Source: Planctomycetota bacterium (GTDB taxonomy: Bacteria; Planctomycetota; Phycisphaerae; Phycisphaerales; UBA1924). Taken from it: 64,000 nucleotides of DNA. The position numbers and the translations under genes are program-made. The notes below the pieces were generated by a model. That model had not been told where the DNA came from, did no database searches, and was given only the letters and a program-made list of their open reading frames with translations. The stretch is from contig JAFLCN010000018.1 in NCBI GenBank assembly GCA_017303555.1, forward strand, positions 21,815 to 85,814. Reading direction: 5' to 3'. This document shows positions 7,958 to 16,418 of the stretch, piece by piece; positions within the stretch are counted from its first letter, which is position 1; each line of letters begins with the position of its first letter.

Positions 7958-9691
7958 TCACTTGTTCTGCGGCGCGTTCGGCGAAACGGGCGTCGGGTTG
8001 GAGGCGACGGGCTTGCCGCCCTCTGCCGCTTCGGGCTTCTTGACGTCGGCATCGAGCAGCCAGCGCTGCAGGTTGTTGCCGGTGATGTCGAGGGTGGCGA
8101 TCACCTTGCCGTCCTTGTCGGTGATCTGCATCTTGCCGCCGGCGAGTTCGGCGTCCTCGGGCCAGAGATCCCCGGGCTTGGCCTTGGCAAGGTCGCCCGA
8201 AGCGGTTTCGAGCGCTTCGATGCGCTTCTCGACGCGGATCTGCTCGCGCGTGAGCTGTTGCTGCAGCCTGCGGGCGCGATTGAGTTCATCGGTCGCGATC
8301 TGCGCGCCGGCGACGCCTTCCTGCCCGGTGGGTTTCCATTCACCGGTGTCGAGCTTGGCCTGGACGGCCTTCACGGCCGCGGAAAGCTGCGGATCTTTGA
8401 GATACGTGAGAATCCACTCCGGATTGCTCCAGTCCTCGGTCTCGCCATTCTTCCCGCTGGCGCTCCGGATGATCTCAAGGTCGCGGCGCACGCGGTACAT
8501 GTCGATGAGTTCTTTGTCGGCCATGGGCACGAAGAAGCCCTTGGACGGGTCCACGCCCCATTCAGCGCTGGTGTCCTTGCGGGTGATGCTGCGGCCCGAG
8601 GGCAGGTAGTAGCCCTGCTCCGTCACTTTCAGTTCCGCGCCGCTGCCGTTGGGCAGCTTGCGAACGCTCTGCACGCTGCCCTTGCCGTAGCTGCGCGTGC
8701 CGATCGCGATCGCGCGGTTGTTTTCGACCAGTGCGCCCGCGAGCACTTCGCTCGCGCTCGCGGACGAGCCGTTGATCAGCAGCACGAGTGGAACATCGGG
8801 GAGCGTGCCCTTGTCTTGCGCTTTGGCGATGCGTTCGGGGAAGTTGCGGCCGCGGGTCGAGACGATGGTCCCTTCGCGCAGGAACATATCGCCGATCGCG
8901 ATCGCTTCTTCGAGGACGCCGCCGCCGTTGTCGCGGAGGTCGAGAATGACGCCCTTGAGCCGCTTGGTCGGATCCGGGTCGTTGATGCCGGCCGCGATGA
9001 GCGCGTTGAGGATTTCTTCGGCGCATCCCGGGGTGAACTGGGTCAGGCGGATGTAGCCGACATTTCGGACCGGGTCGATCCGGAAGTCCCACTTTTCGGC
9101 GTCTTCGGCGGTGCGGTGCACGCCCTTGACGCTGCGGGTCTTGATCGCGGCGCGGGTGAGCGTCATGGGGATTTTCTCGCCCTTGCGATCGATGATGATG
9201 TTCACCGGTGTGCCGGCCACACCGATGAGTTTCTCGATGCACTCCTCAACGCTCAGGCCCTGCGTCGTCTTGCCGTCGATCTCGATGATGCGGTCGTCGG
9301 CCATGATGCCCGCCTTGTACGCGGGCGAATCTTCGAGCGGGCTGACGATGGTGAGCCAGCCGTCACGCGTGTTGACCGAGGCGCCGATGCCGACGTATTC
9401 GCCGGTCAGGTCCTTGTTGAACTCGCGCACCTTGTCGGCGGGGACGTAGATGGTGTATGGATCACCCAGCGCCTCGACCATCCCGTTGATCGCGCCGTCC
9501 TGCATCTTCTTGAGCTGCTCATCCGTCAGCTTGTCCACGTAGAGGCTGCCCAGCGTGCTCTTGACGTCGATGATCGGGTCGAAGAACTGCAGCTCCGCCG
9601 GCTTGCGGGCGAGCGCCAGCGTCGAGCCGGCGACCGCGAGACCCAGCACACCCACCAACGACAGACGGAACCATTTCGCATTTGCGCTCAT
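7958..9691 (-). CDS. S41 family C-terminal processing peptidase (PDZ protease)
   Basis: This 577-residue periplasmic or envelope serine protease is of the CtpA/Prc type. The start at ATG 9691 has a strong GGAGGAG site; the frame opening at 9895 is less likely. An N-terminal membrane/signal segment (SLVGVLGLAVAGSTLALA) is followed by a PDZ domain (about residues 105-190, with GIGASV and SPAYKAGI). The peptidase core carries the catalytic serine in NGSSASASEVLAGAL and the lysine in SYGKGSVQ. A C-terminal region of about 180 residues, rich in charged coiled-coil-like sequence, follows. First gene of the S41-tsaD-GGQ run. Confidence 0.93.
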   Translation of the reverse strand: MSANAKWFRLSLVGVLGLAVAGSTLALARKPAELQFFDPIIDVKSTLGSLYVDKLTDEQLKKMQDGAINGMVEALGDPYTIYVPADKVREFNKDLTGEYVGIGASVNTRDGWLTIVSPLEDSPAYKAGIMADDRIIEIDGKTTQGLSVEECIEKLIGVAGTPVNIIIDRKGEKIPMTLTRAAIKTRSVKGVHRTAEDAEKWDFRIDPVRNVGYIRLTQFTPGCAEEILNALIAAGINDPDPTKRLKGVILDLRDNGGGVLEEAIAIGDMFLREGTIVSTRGRNFPERIAKAQDKGTLPDVPLVLLINGSSASASEVLAGALVENNRAIAIGTRSYGKGSVQSVRKLPNGSGAELKVTEQGYYLPSGRSITRKDTSAEWGVDPSKGFFVPMADKELIDMYRVRRDLEIIRSASGKNGETEDWSNPEWILTYLKDPQLSAAVKAVQAKLDTGEWKPTGQEGVAGAQIATDELNRARRLQQQLTREQIRVEKRIEALETASGDLAKAKPGDLWPEDAELAGGKMQITDKDGKVIATLDITGNNLQRWLLDADVKKPEAAEGGKPVASNPTPVSPNAPQNK

Positions 9692-10018
9692 TCCAGGACT
9701 CCTCCAGACGTGCGGCCAGATGCGCCAATCCATCGTCTTTCTTTCGTTCCCGAGCCGAACTATCATTCCGTCACGATGGTAGGGTCGCGCGCGATGTGCG
9801 CTGCCCAACAGCATGTTCCGCTTCCGGAGCGTGGAGGTTCGAGCGCAATGGTCCAGATCTGACGGTTCACTCGATTGTTCGGCCCACGCTGCCACAATGG
9901 CGGCGGGGAGGCCGATTTCCGGGCCCGCCCTTGAGCTTTCCTCGGGTGGATCCCCGCCTCCGACGCCCCCAGGACGTTCGGACGCGGCCGTCAGGACCTG
10001 TTCGGATTCTTACTCCTT
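9692..10018. other. Divergent intergenic region between the S41 protease gene and hflX
   Basis: About 330 bases separate two divergent starts. It must hold promoters for both, but I cannot point to convincing -35/-10 pairs. Overlapping frames here look like extensions of neighbours rather than genes. There is no RNA gene or repeat that I recognise. Confidence 0.5.
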
Positions 10019-11569
10019 ATGCCACAACCAACTGAACGCGAAGGTATCCAGGTGCGCTCGGAGCGCGCGGTGCTCGCCGCCGTCCGCTTGCCCGACTCCC
10101 GTTTCGATCACGCCGATCCCTTCGGCGAACTCCGCTCGCTCGCGGAGCAGGGGGGCGCCGTCGTTGTCGCCGAATTGACCCAGAACCTCCCCAAGCCCGT
10201 CGCCGGGACGTACATGGGTGCCGGGAAAATGAACGAGTTGAAGGCGCTCTGTGAAGAGACGAACGCCTCGACCGTGATCTTCGATCACGACCTCTCGCCG
10301 AAGCAGATCGCCAAGATCGAATCGGCGGTGGGGCGGAAGGTCATCGATCGATCCGAGCTCATCCTCGACATCTTCGCCGGACGCGCCACCAGCGCCGAGG
10401 CGCAGCTCCAGGTCGAGCTCGCCCAGCTCGAGTACACCTTTCCGCGCCTGCGAGCCATGTGGTCACACCTGGAGCGCATCGTGGGTGTCGGCGGCATCGG
10501 CGGGATCGGAACCAGAGGCCCGGGTGAACAGCAGCTCGAAATCGACCGCCGCCTCGTTCAACGCCGGCGCGACGATCTTTCGAAGCAGATCCGCGACATC
10601 CAGTCGCGGCGCCGGCGCGAGGTGCAGGCCCGAAAGGCCGAGCATTTCACCGTCGGCATCGTCGGTTACACCAACGCCGGGAAGAGCACGCTCTTCAACA
10701 CGCTCACCACCGGCGGCGCGTACGCCGACAACCGTCTCTTCGCGACTTTGATGACGCGCACACGCGATTGGGACCTGGGCGGCGGCCTGTCGGTCATGCT
10801 CTCGGACACCGTTGGCTTCGTGCGCGATCTGCCCACGAACCTCATCGCCGCGTTCCGGGCAACACTCGAAGAAGCCACGCACGCCGATGTGCTGCTCATC
10901 GTCCTCGATGTCTCCGATCCCGCGGCAGAGCTCCAGTACGATACCGTCTGCAAGACGCTCGACGACCTGCTCAAGGAAGTCGCCGATTCGCGGGAGGAAG
11001 TCGGATCCAACTGGACGCCCCCGAGGCGCATCGTCCTCCTCAACAAGGCCGACAAGCTCAAGGACAATCGCGAAGTCCTGATCTGGCAGCAGCGCGTGCC
11101 CGGCTCGCTCCCGATCTGCGCGCTCCCGCCCGAGAGGGGCGAAACTCCGCTCCTCGGTCAGGCCGCGCTCGCCGATCGCGTCCGCGAACTGGCGAAAGGC
11201 GCGATCGAGGAACTCCGCCTCACGCTCCCGCTCAGCGAGAGCCGCCTGATCACGATCATCGAGAATCAGTCCGAGGTCGTCTCGCGCGACTACGAAGATT
11301 CCAGCGTGACTATCCGCACCAAGATCGGCCGGCAGCAGCTCGAACGCCTCCTGGTCGGTCGCCCCCGCATCGAGATCCGGGACAGCAAGGGCAAGCCCTG
11401 GCGGCCCGACAATCCGCACCTCCGACCGACCGAACCCGTCTGGCTCGCGCCCGCACGCCCGGAACCGCGTTCGGAAGCGGGAATTGCCGCCCCGAAGGTC
11501 AGATCAGCGTCCAAGAAGGCTCCCAAAGTGGAAAAGCGGGGCGGGAAGGCCGATACTTCAGGCTCGTGA
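10019..11569 (+). CDS. hflX: Ribosome-associated GTPase HflX
   Basis: This 516-residue GTPase splits or rescues stalled ribosomes in characterised bacteria. The N-terminal HflX domain carries GTYMGAGKMNELK and VIFDHDLSPKQ. A linker helix holds the family signature GTRGPGEQQLEIDRR. The G domain follows: G1 GYTNAGKST, G3 DTVGFV, G4 NKAD. The C-terminus is extended by about 60 lysine-, alanine- and proline-rich residues that could contact rRNA. The tRNA-Thr gene lies 45 bases downstream on the same strand. Confidence 0.95.
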   Translation: MPQPTEREGIQVRSERAVLAAVRLPDSRFDHADPFGELRSLAEQGGAVVVAELTQNLPKPVAGTYMGAGKMNELKALCEETNASTVIFDHDLSPKQIAKIESAVGRKVIDRSELILDIFAGRATSAEAQLQVELAQLEYTFPRLRAMWSHLERIVGVGGIGGIGTRGPGEQQLEIDRRLVQRRRDDLSKQIRDIQSRRRREVQARKAEHFTVGIVGYTNAGKSTLFNTLTTGGAYADNRLFATLMTRTRDWDLGGGLSVMLSDTVGFVRDLPTNLIAAFRATLEEATHADVLLIVLDVSDPAAELQYDTVCKTLDDLLKEVADSREEVGSNWTPPRRIVLLNKADKLKDNREVLIWQQRVPGSLPICALPPERGETPLLGQAALADRVRELAKGAIEELRLTLPLSESRLITIIENQSEVVSRDYEDSSVTIRTKIGRQQLERLLVGRPRIEIRDSKGKPWRPDNPHLRPTEPVWLAPARPEPRSEAGIAAPKVRSASKKAPKVEKRGGKADTSGS

Positions 11570-11614
11570 GTTCGGTCGGGGCCAAGCCCCCGCCGGCCGC
11601 CGAAAGGCGTGCTT

Positions 11615-11689
11615 GCCACCTTAGCTCAGCGGTAGAGCGATGCTTTCGTAAAGCATAGGTCCAGGGTTCAAATCCCTGAGGTGGCTCCA
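11615..11689 (+). tRNA. tRNA-Thr (anticodon CGT)
   Basis: A complete cloverleaf can be drawn. The acceptor stem is GCCACCT with AGGTGGC. The D-arm is GCTC/GAGC. The anticodon stem is ATGCT/AGCAT with loop TTCGTAA, giving anticodon CGT. The variable loop is five bases, and the T-arm is CAGGG TTCAAAT CCCTG. The discriminator is T and CCA is encoded at 11687-11689. It decodes ACG. Confidence 0.97.
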
Positions 11690-11825
11690 TGCGCGCTGCT
11701 TCATGCGAATCCTGAAATTCGGAACACCAAACGCGGTTTGGTGTCGAATAGGTGTGTGCGGGTGGTACATTGACGTTTGAGGGGTTTCGAAGGTGGGCGG
11801 GCGTGCGAGGGTCAGGAGCGACGCG

Positions 11826-12806
11826 ATGAATTTCAGGCAGGGTCTCGGTGCGGCGGCTGTTGTTGGTGTGCTCACTCTGGTGCCGGTGACGGGGCTTGCC
11901 CAGTCGTCGAGCGTGGCTCCGCAGAGCGCGGCGACGCTCGCGGCGCAGCGCCAGGCCCTTTCGCTCATGATGAAACCCATGAGCGTGGACTATCAGCAGG
12001 TCCGACTCGAAGCGGTGATCAAGAACATCGCCGATGTCACCGGCGCCCCGTTCGTCGTGCTCTGGCAGGATGATCGGAACCAGCTCGGGCTCGACAAGGA
12101 AGCGATCATCACATTCGGCGCCGTCGATCAGACCGCGCTCACCGTTCTGGAAGGCGCGCTCGCGCAAGCCGGGTCCGCGACCACCGGGGGCGGCGCGACG
12201 TGGCAGATGACCGAGGGCGGCATGATCGAGATCGGGCCGAAGGAACGTCTCAACCGCACGAGGCGGCTTGAGATCTACGACATCTCCGATCTGCTCCTGG
12301 AGATTCAGGATTACAACAGCGTGCCCCAATTTGATCTGAACAGCGCACTCCAGTCCGCCAGCAGCGGCGGGGGAGGCGGCAGCAGCCCGTTCTCCGGCGG
12401 CAATCAGCAGAACACGCTCGCCACCGGCAAGACCGTGCAGGAGCGAGCCGACGAGGTCATCCGCCTTGTCACCGAGATCGTCGAGCCGGACCAGTGGACC
12501 AACAACGGCGGTGCCGCGGCGACGGTCCGGTTCTACAAGCAGCAACTCCTGGTGACAGCGCCCGACTACATCCAGCGTCAGATCAACGGCTACCCGTTCT
12601 GGCCGAGCGAGCAAACCAACATCACGCAGGGCAAGAACAGCCGGAGCGTGACGTTTCTGCCCGGTCGTTCGTCGCGCGTTGTGCAGACCGCGAGCGTTCC
12701 GAGCGCTCCCGCCGCGAGCGCGACCTCCAACGCAAACCCCAACGCAAACCCAAGCACGAATGCCACCCGGCCCGTGACGGCTCCCGCGAGCACCGACACC
12801 AAGTGA
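11826..12806 (+). CDS. Secreted STN (secretin/TonB N-terminal)-like domain protein
   Basis: This 326-residue secreted protein starts at ATG 11826 behind an AGGAG site, with signal peptide GLGAAAVVGVLTLVPVTGLAQ. Residues about 50-110 (VDYQQVRLEAVIKNIADVTG, then TFGAVDQTALTVLEGALAQAG) resemble the short STN domain found at the N-terminus of secretins and TonB receptors. A Gly/Ser-rich loop at about residues 180-195 and a Ser/Ala/Asn/Pro-rich tail follow. There is no beta-barrel or secretin pore domain, so it is a free periplasmic protein of unknown role. The next gene starts ten bases after its stop, so they are probably cotranscribed. A second STN-type protein is encoded at 61606. Confidence 0.7.
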   Translation: MNFRQGLGAAAVVGVLTLVPVTGLAQSSSVAPQSAATLAAQRQALSLMMKPMSVDYQQVRLEAVIKNIADVTGAPFVVLWQDDRNQLGLDKEAIITFGAVDQTALTVLEGALAQAGSATTGGGATWQMTEGGMIEIGPKERLNRTRRLEIYDISDLLLEIQDYNSVPQFDLNSALQSASSGGGGGSSPFSGGNQQNTLATGKTVQERADEVIRLVTEIVEPDQWTNNGGAAATVRFYKQQLLVTAPDYIQRQINGYPFWPSEQTNITQGKNSRSVTFLPGRSSRVVQTASVPSAPAASATSNANPNANPSTNATRPVTAPASTDTK

Positions 12807-12816
12807 CCCGACCACC

Positions 12817-13212
12817 ATGACCACCGATCCCGACACTCTGGTCGATGCCGCCTCGGCGCGATCGGAATTCGAAGCATCGATCATGGTGGAGGCGCTGAAG
12901 GCCCGCGATATTCCCGCGTTCGCCATCGCGAACGCCGGCATGACTCTCCAATGGGAGGTTGCGGCCACCAACCCGTTTCGCGTTTCCGTTCGGCACAAGG
13001 ACCTGGAGGCCGCACGCGAGATTCTGGGTTCGGTGAAGGCTGATTCTGTGGATATCGACTGGTCGGAGGTGGATGTCGGCAAGAGCGAGGATGCGAAGCC
13101 GGCGACGACGGATGTCTCGACGCGGCCGATGTCCTTCTTTGCGATCCCCGTCTTGATCCTGCTCGTGCTGCTCTGGGTGCTCTGGCGTGCCTTCGCAACG
13201 CCCGACCAGTAA
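12817..13212 (+). CDS. DUF2007-like membrane-anchored protein
   Basis: This 131-residue protein has an N-terminal globular domain (about residues 8-70) with the pattern ASARSEFEASIMVEALKAR ... NPFRVSVRHKDLEAAREIL, typical of DUF2007 (putative signal-transducing proteins with a GlnB-like fold). A single C-terminal membrane helix, SFFAIPVLILLVLLWVLW, ends six residues before the tail, so the domain faces the cytoplasm if inserted tail-first. It sits in a probable two-gene operon with the STN protein. Function unknown. Confidence 0.75.
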   Translation: MTTDPDTLVDAASARSEFEASIMVEALKARDIPAFAIANAGMTLQWEVAATNPFRVSVRHKDLEAAREILGSVKADSVDIDWSEVDVGKSEDAKPATTDVSTRPMSFFAIPVLILLVLLWVLWRAFATPDQ

Positions 13213-13227
13213 CGCGCCCGGGGCGAT

Positions 13228-16200
13228 TTACATCTCTTCGCCCAGTTCCGGCGCAAAGCCCCGGCGCAGCGTGTTCTCCGCGATGGCCCGGGGCTCGACA
13301 AATTGCAGCAGATAGTCCGAGCCGCCGGCTTTCGAGCCGACGCCCGACATCCCGAATCCGCCGAACGGGTGGCGTGCCACGAGCGCGCCCGTGCACCCAC
13401 GATTGATGTACACATTGCCGACGCGGAACTGGCGCTTCGCAAGCTCGATGTGACGGGGTTTGCGGGTGAAGACGCCACCCGTGAGCTTGTAGACCGATGC
13501 GTTCGCGATCTCGAGCGCCTCCGCAAAGCTGCCGGCGTGCATCACGGCCAGCACGGGGCCGAAGATCTCTTCCGTTGCGATGCGCGCTGCCGGCGCGACA
13601 TGGCTGAAGATCGTCGGGCCGACAAAGTCACGGCCTGTTTTCGCTTCGAGCCCGGGCGGCACTGATAGCGTCAGTTCGTGGCGCGATTCGGTCTTGCCGA
13701 TCTCGATGTAGCTCTCGATCTTCTTCTTTGATTCGGCATCGATCACCGGGCCGATGTCGGTGCCGCTCGCGACCGGATCGTTGATCGCGAGCGCCTTCGT
13801 GGCCTCGACCAGTCGCCAGGTGAAATGCCGGATCGCCGGACCATCGGGGCCTTCCGGATCGACGACGATCACGCGCGAGCACGCGCTGCACTTTTGCCCC
13901 TGGAAGCCGAACGCGCTCTGGCGAACGCCGAGGATCGCCTCGTCCAGGTCGGCGCTGGTATCGATGATGATCGCATTCTTGCCGCCCATCTCGCACACCA
14001 CTTTCTTCACGTGGTGCTGAGCGTCCGGGGTGAGGCCCGCCGCCTGGATGATGTCGAGGCCGACGGCCTTGCTGCCGGTGAAGGCGATGAGCGCGACGCG
14101 AGGATCGCGCACCAGTGCCGCGCCCACGGTCTCGCCCGGGGCGGGGCAGAAATGCAGAACGTCGTTCGCGAGCGTGCCGGTAAAGCCCGCCCCGCGGAGC
14201 GATTCCTGGAGGATGTCGAAGAAGATGCTGGCGATGCCCGGCGTCTGCTCCGCCGGCTTCATGATGACGGTGTTGCCCGTCACAAGTGCCGCGCTCGTCA
14301 TACCGGCGAGGATCGCCAGCGGGAAGTTCCACGGGCTGATGACCGCCGCGACGCCCCGCGGCTGGTACAACTGCTCATCGAGTTCGCCCACAAAGCGGCC
14401 GAGCCGTTGACGCGAGAAGAGCGAGATCGCTGTCCGCGCGTAGTACTCGCAGAAGTCGATCGCCTCGCAGACGTCGGCGTCGGCCTCGCGCCACGGTTTG
14501 CCCGCCTCGCGGATCATCACGCCGGCGAGACCATCACGCTGCTTCCGCATCGCGGCCGCGGCGCGGATGAGCACGTCCGCCCGCTGCTTCGGGTCGGTGT
14601 CGCGCCAGGCGTCGAACGCCTTTGTTGCCCGCCCGACCATTTCGAGCGCTTGCGGCACGGTTCGGTCGTTGGCGACCTTGGGCACCGTGGCCCGTGCAAC
14701 GGCCGAAGCGAACGCGCTGTGCTGCTTGCCATCCGAGAAATCCCGGACGGGCTCGGTGAAGAAGGGCCGACCATCGCCCACGCCCGGCACGGCCGGACTC
14801 AGCTTGTGGCGCTCCGGCGCGGTCGCGAGTGCATCCGGCGGCACGGTCGCAACCGAACCCAGCCCGCCCCCTTGCGGCGCGGGCGCGCGCAGCAGCGCGC
14901 CCGCATCGGCGTTGTCCATGAAGCCGGCCTTGAGCCAGCTTTCGTTGCTGGTGTTCTCAAGCAGGCGTCGAACCAGGTACGCCATGCCCGGGATCATCTC
15001 TCCCACCGGTACATATTCCCGGATGCGCAGGCCCAGCTCCGCCGACGCGTGCTTGAGCTGGTCGGCCATGCCGTGCAGCATCTGCAGTTCGAGGGCTTCT
15101 TTCGGGATGCCCCGCGATTCCATCCCGGCGAGTGCCGCGGCGATCGACCGCACGTTGTGGCTGCCGAGCGCGAGCTTGATGCCGCCGCCGGACACATCGG
15201 CGCGAGTCCTGGGCATCGCGTCGAGAAAGATGTCGGTCATGCGCTCGAAGCACGCATCGGTCTGCCACTTCTGGGGCCAGACCGGGCAGGGCCACCCAAG
15301 CAGATCGCTCTTGATAGTTTCCGCGTCCCAGTACGCGCCCTTCACAAGGCGAACGGTGATCAGACGCCGGCTCCGCCTTGCCCAGTCCACCATGCGCCGG
15401 GCATCATCGGGGCCGCTCTTGAGATAGGCCTGCATCGCGAGGCCCGCCTGGAAATCGACCTTCTCGCAGCACCGCTGGAAGAACTCGAGGCTGAAGTCCT
15501 TGAGCCCGAAATGCTCCATGTCGAAGTTCACGAACACGCCCCGGTCGCGGGCGGTTTCGAGGATCGGCACGATGCGTTTGAAGAGGTCGGCCATCGCGCC
15601 TTCTGAGTCGATCGGATCGGTCCGCGCCGACAGCGCCGAGATCTTCACGCTGACGTTTACGCGCGGGATCGGTCCGAGATGATCGGATTCGAGGCGGGCG
15701 TTCGCCGGCCACGAGGCGACCTGCGCCGGCAGATTCTGGATCAGGTCGAGGTACTTGCGGGCGTAATCATCGGCTTCCATGTCCGAGACGCACGTCTCGC
15801 CCAGCAGGTCAACGCTGAACGCGATGCCGTGGTCCCACATTTTGCGGAGGCCGGGGAGCGCACTTGCGGCATCCGTTCCCGCGATGAACTTGCCCGCCAT
15901 TCCTTCGATCTGCTTGCCGATGGTGGCCGCCGCGGCGCCTTTGAGCAGGGAGCCGGCCTTGAGCGCCGCGCCGATGACCGGCGGCACGCTCACCCCGGGC
16001 TGGCTGAGGTAATCGGTCAGATGGTCGTGGACGCTCTCCGCCGAGCGGAGCATCGGGAACGTATCGACGAAGCGGAACATCTGGACTTTGAACTCGGGGT
16101 CCTTCATGGACCATTCCATCAGGGCGTCGGAATAGAACTTCGCCGAGAGCAGGCCGGTCTTGTGACCCCGGGCGCGTCGGAGCAGGTCGGCGCCGATATC

Positions 16201-16317
16201 AAAGATTCGCGCCTCCTTGCCCGATGGGTTGCTCGAAGCAATTTCCGCACCGCTGGAAACGACCACGCGTTTGTCGGCAGCGGGGGTTGACCGATTCATC
16301 CACGAGAAAAGACCCAT
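13228..16317 (-). CDS. putA: Bifunctional proline dehydrogenase / L-glutamate gamma-semialdehyde dehydrogenase (PutA)
   Basis: This 1029-residue enzyme oxidises proline to glutamate in two steps. The N-terminal FAD-dependent proline dehydrogenase barrel (about residues 60-430) has LVKGAYWDAE, LGSHNVRSI and MAYLVRRLLENTSNESW. The C-terminal NAD-dependent aldehyde dehydrogenase (about 520-1015) has ISPWNFPLAI, VCEMGGKNAIIID and the nucleophile in GQKCSACSR (around residue 808). There is no ribbon-helix-helix DNA-binding domain, so it is a minimal, non-autoregulating PutA. Start chosen at ATG 16317 after AAAGGA. The short ORF extension upstream is not needed. Confidence 0.95.
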   Translation of the reverse strand: MGLFSWMNRSTPAADKRVVVSSGAEIASSNPSGKEARIFDIGADLLRRARGHKTGLLSAKFYSDALMEWSMKDPEFKVQMFRFVDTFPMLRSAESVHDHLTDYLSQPGVSVPPVIGAALKAGSLLKGAAAATIGKQIEGMAGKFIAGTDAASALPGLRKMWDHGIAFSVDLLGETCVSDMEADDYARKYLDLIQNLPAQVASWPANARLESDHLGPIPRVNVSVKISALSARTDPIDSEGAMADLFKRIVPILETARDRGVFVNFDMEHFGLKDFSLEFFQRCCEKVDFQAGLAMQAYLKSGPDDARRMVDWARRSRRLITVRLVKGAYWDAETIKSDLLGWPCPVWPQKWQTDACFERMTDIFLDAMPRTRADVSGGGIKLALGSHNVRSIAAALAGMESRGIPKEALELQMLHGMADQLKHASAELGLRIREYVPVGEMIPGMAYLVRRLLENTSNESWLKAGFMDNADAGALLRAPAPQGGGLGSVATVPPDALATAPERHKLSPAVPGVGDGRPFFTEPVRDFSDGKQHSAFASAVARATVPKVANDRTVPQALEMVGRATKAFDAWRDTDPKQRADVLIRAAAAMRKQRDGLAGVMIREAGKPWREADADVCEAIDFCEYYARTAISLFSRQRLGRFVGELDEQLYQPRGVAAVISPWNFPLAILAGMTSAALVTGNTVIMKPAEQTPGIASIFFDILQESLRGAGFTGTLANDVLHFCPAPGETVGAALVRDPRVALIAFTGSKAVGLDIIQAAGLTPDAQHHVKKVVCEMGGKNAIIIDTSADLDEAILGVRQSAFGFQGQKCSACSRVIVVDPEGPDGPAIRHFTWRLVEATKALAINDPVASGTDIGPVIDAESKKKIESYIEIGKTESRHELTLSVPPGLEAKTGRDFVGPTIFSHVAPAARIATEEIFGPVLAVMHAGSFAEALEIANASVYKLTGGVFTRKPRHIELAKRQFRVGNVYINRGCTGALVARHPFGGFGMSGVGSKAGGSDYLLQFVEPRAIAENTLRRGFAPELGEEM

Positions 16318-16418
16318 GGCACATCCTTTGGACTGAGCGGGCTGCGGGATCCGGAGCAGAAGAGAGAGCCGGAGCTCAACTGTAGATGAGACCTTTCGGC
16401 GCGTCGAAACGTCCGCGT

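Noticed and set aside
7715..9862. Long plus-strand frame of 715 codons opposite tsaD and the S41 protease
   Set aside because: It is the antisense shadow of two well-supported genes, with Asp/Arg/Val-rich low-quality sequence and no domain.
13825..15606. Plus-strand frame of 593 codons opposite putA
   Set aside because: Shadow of the PutA coding frame in high-GC DNA; no recognisable motif or ribosome site.
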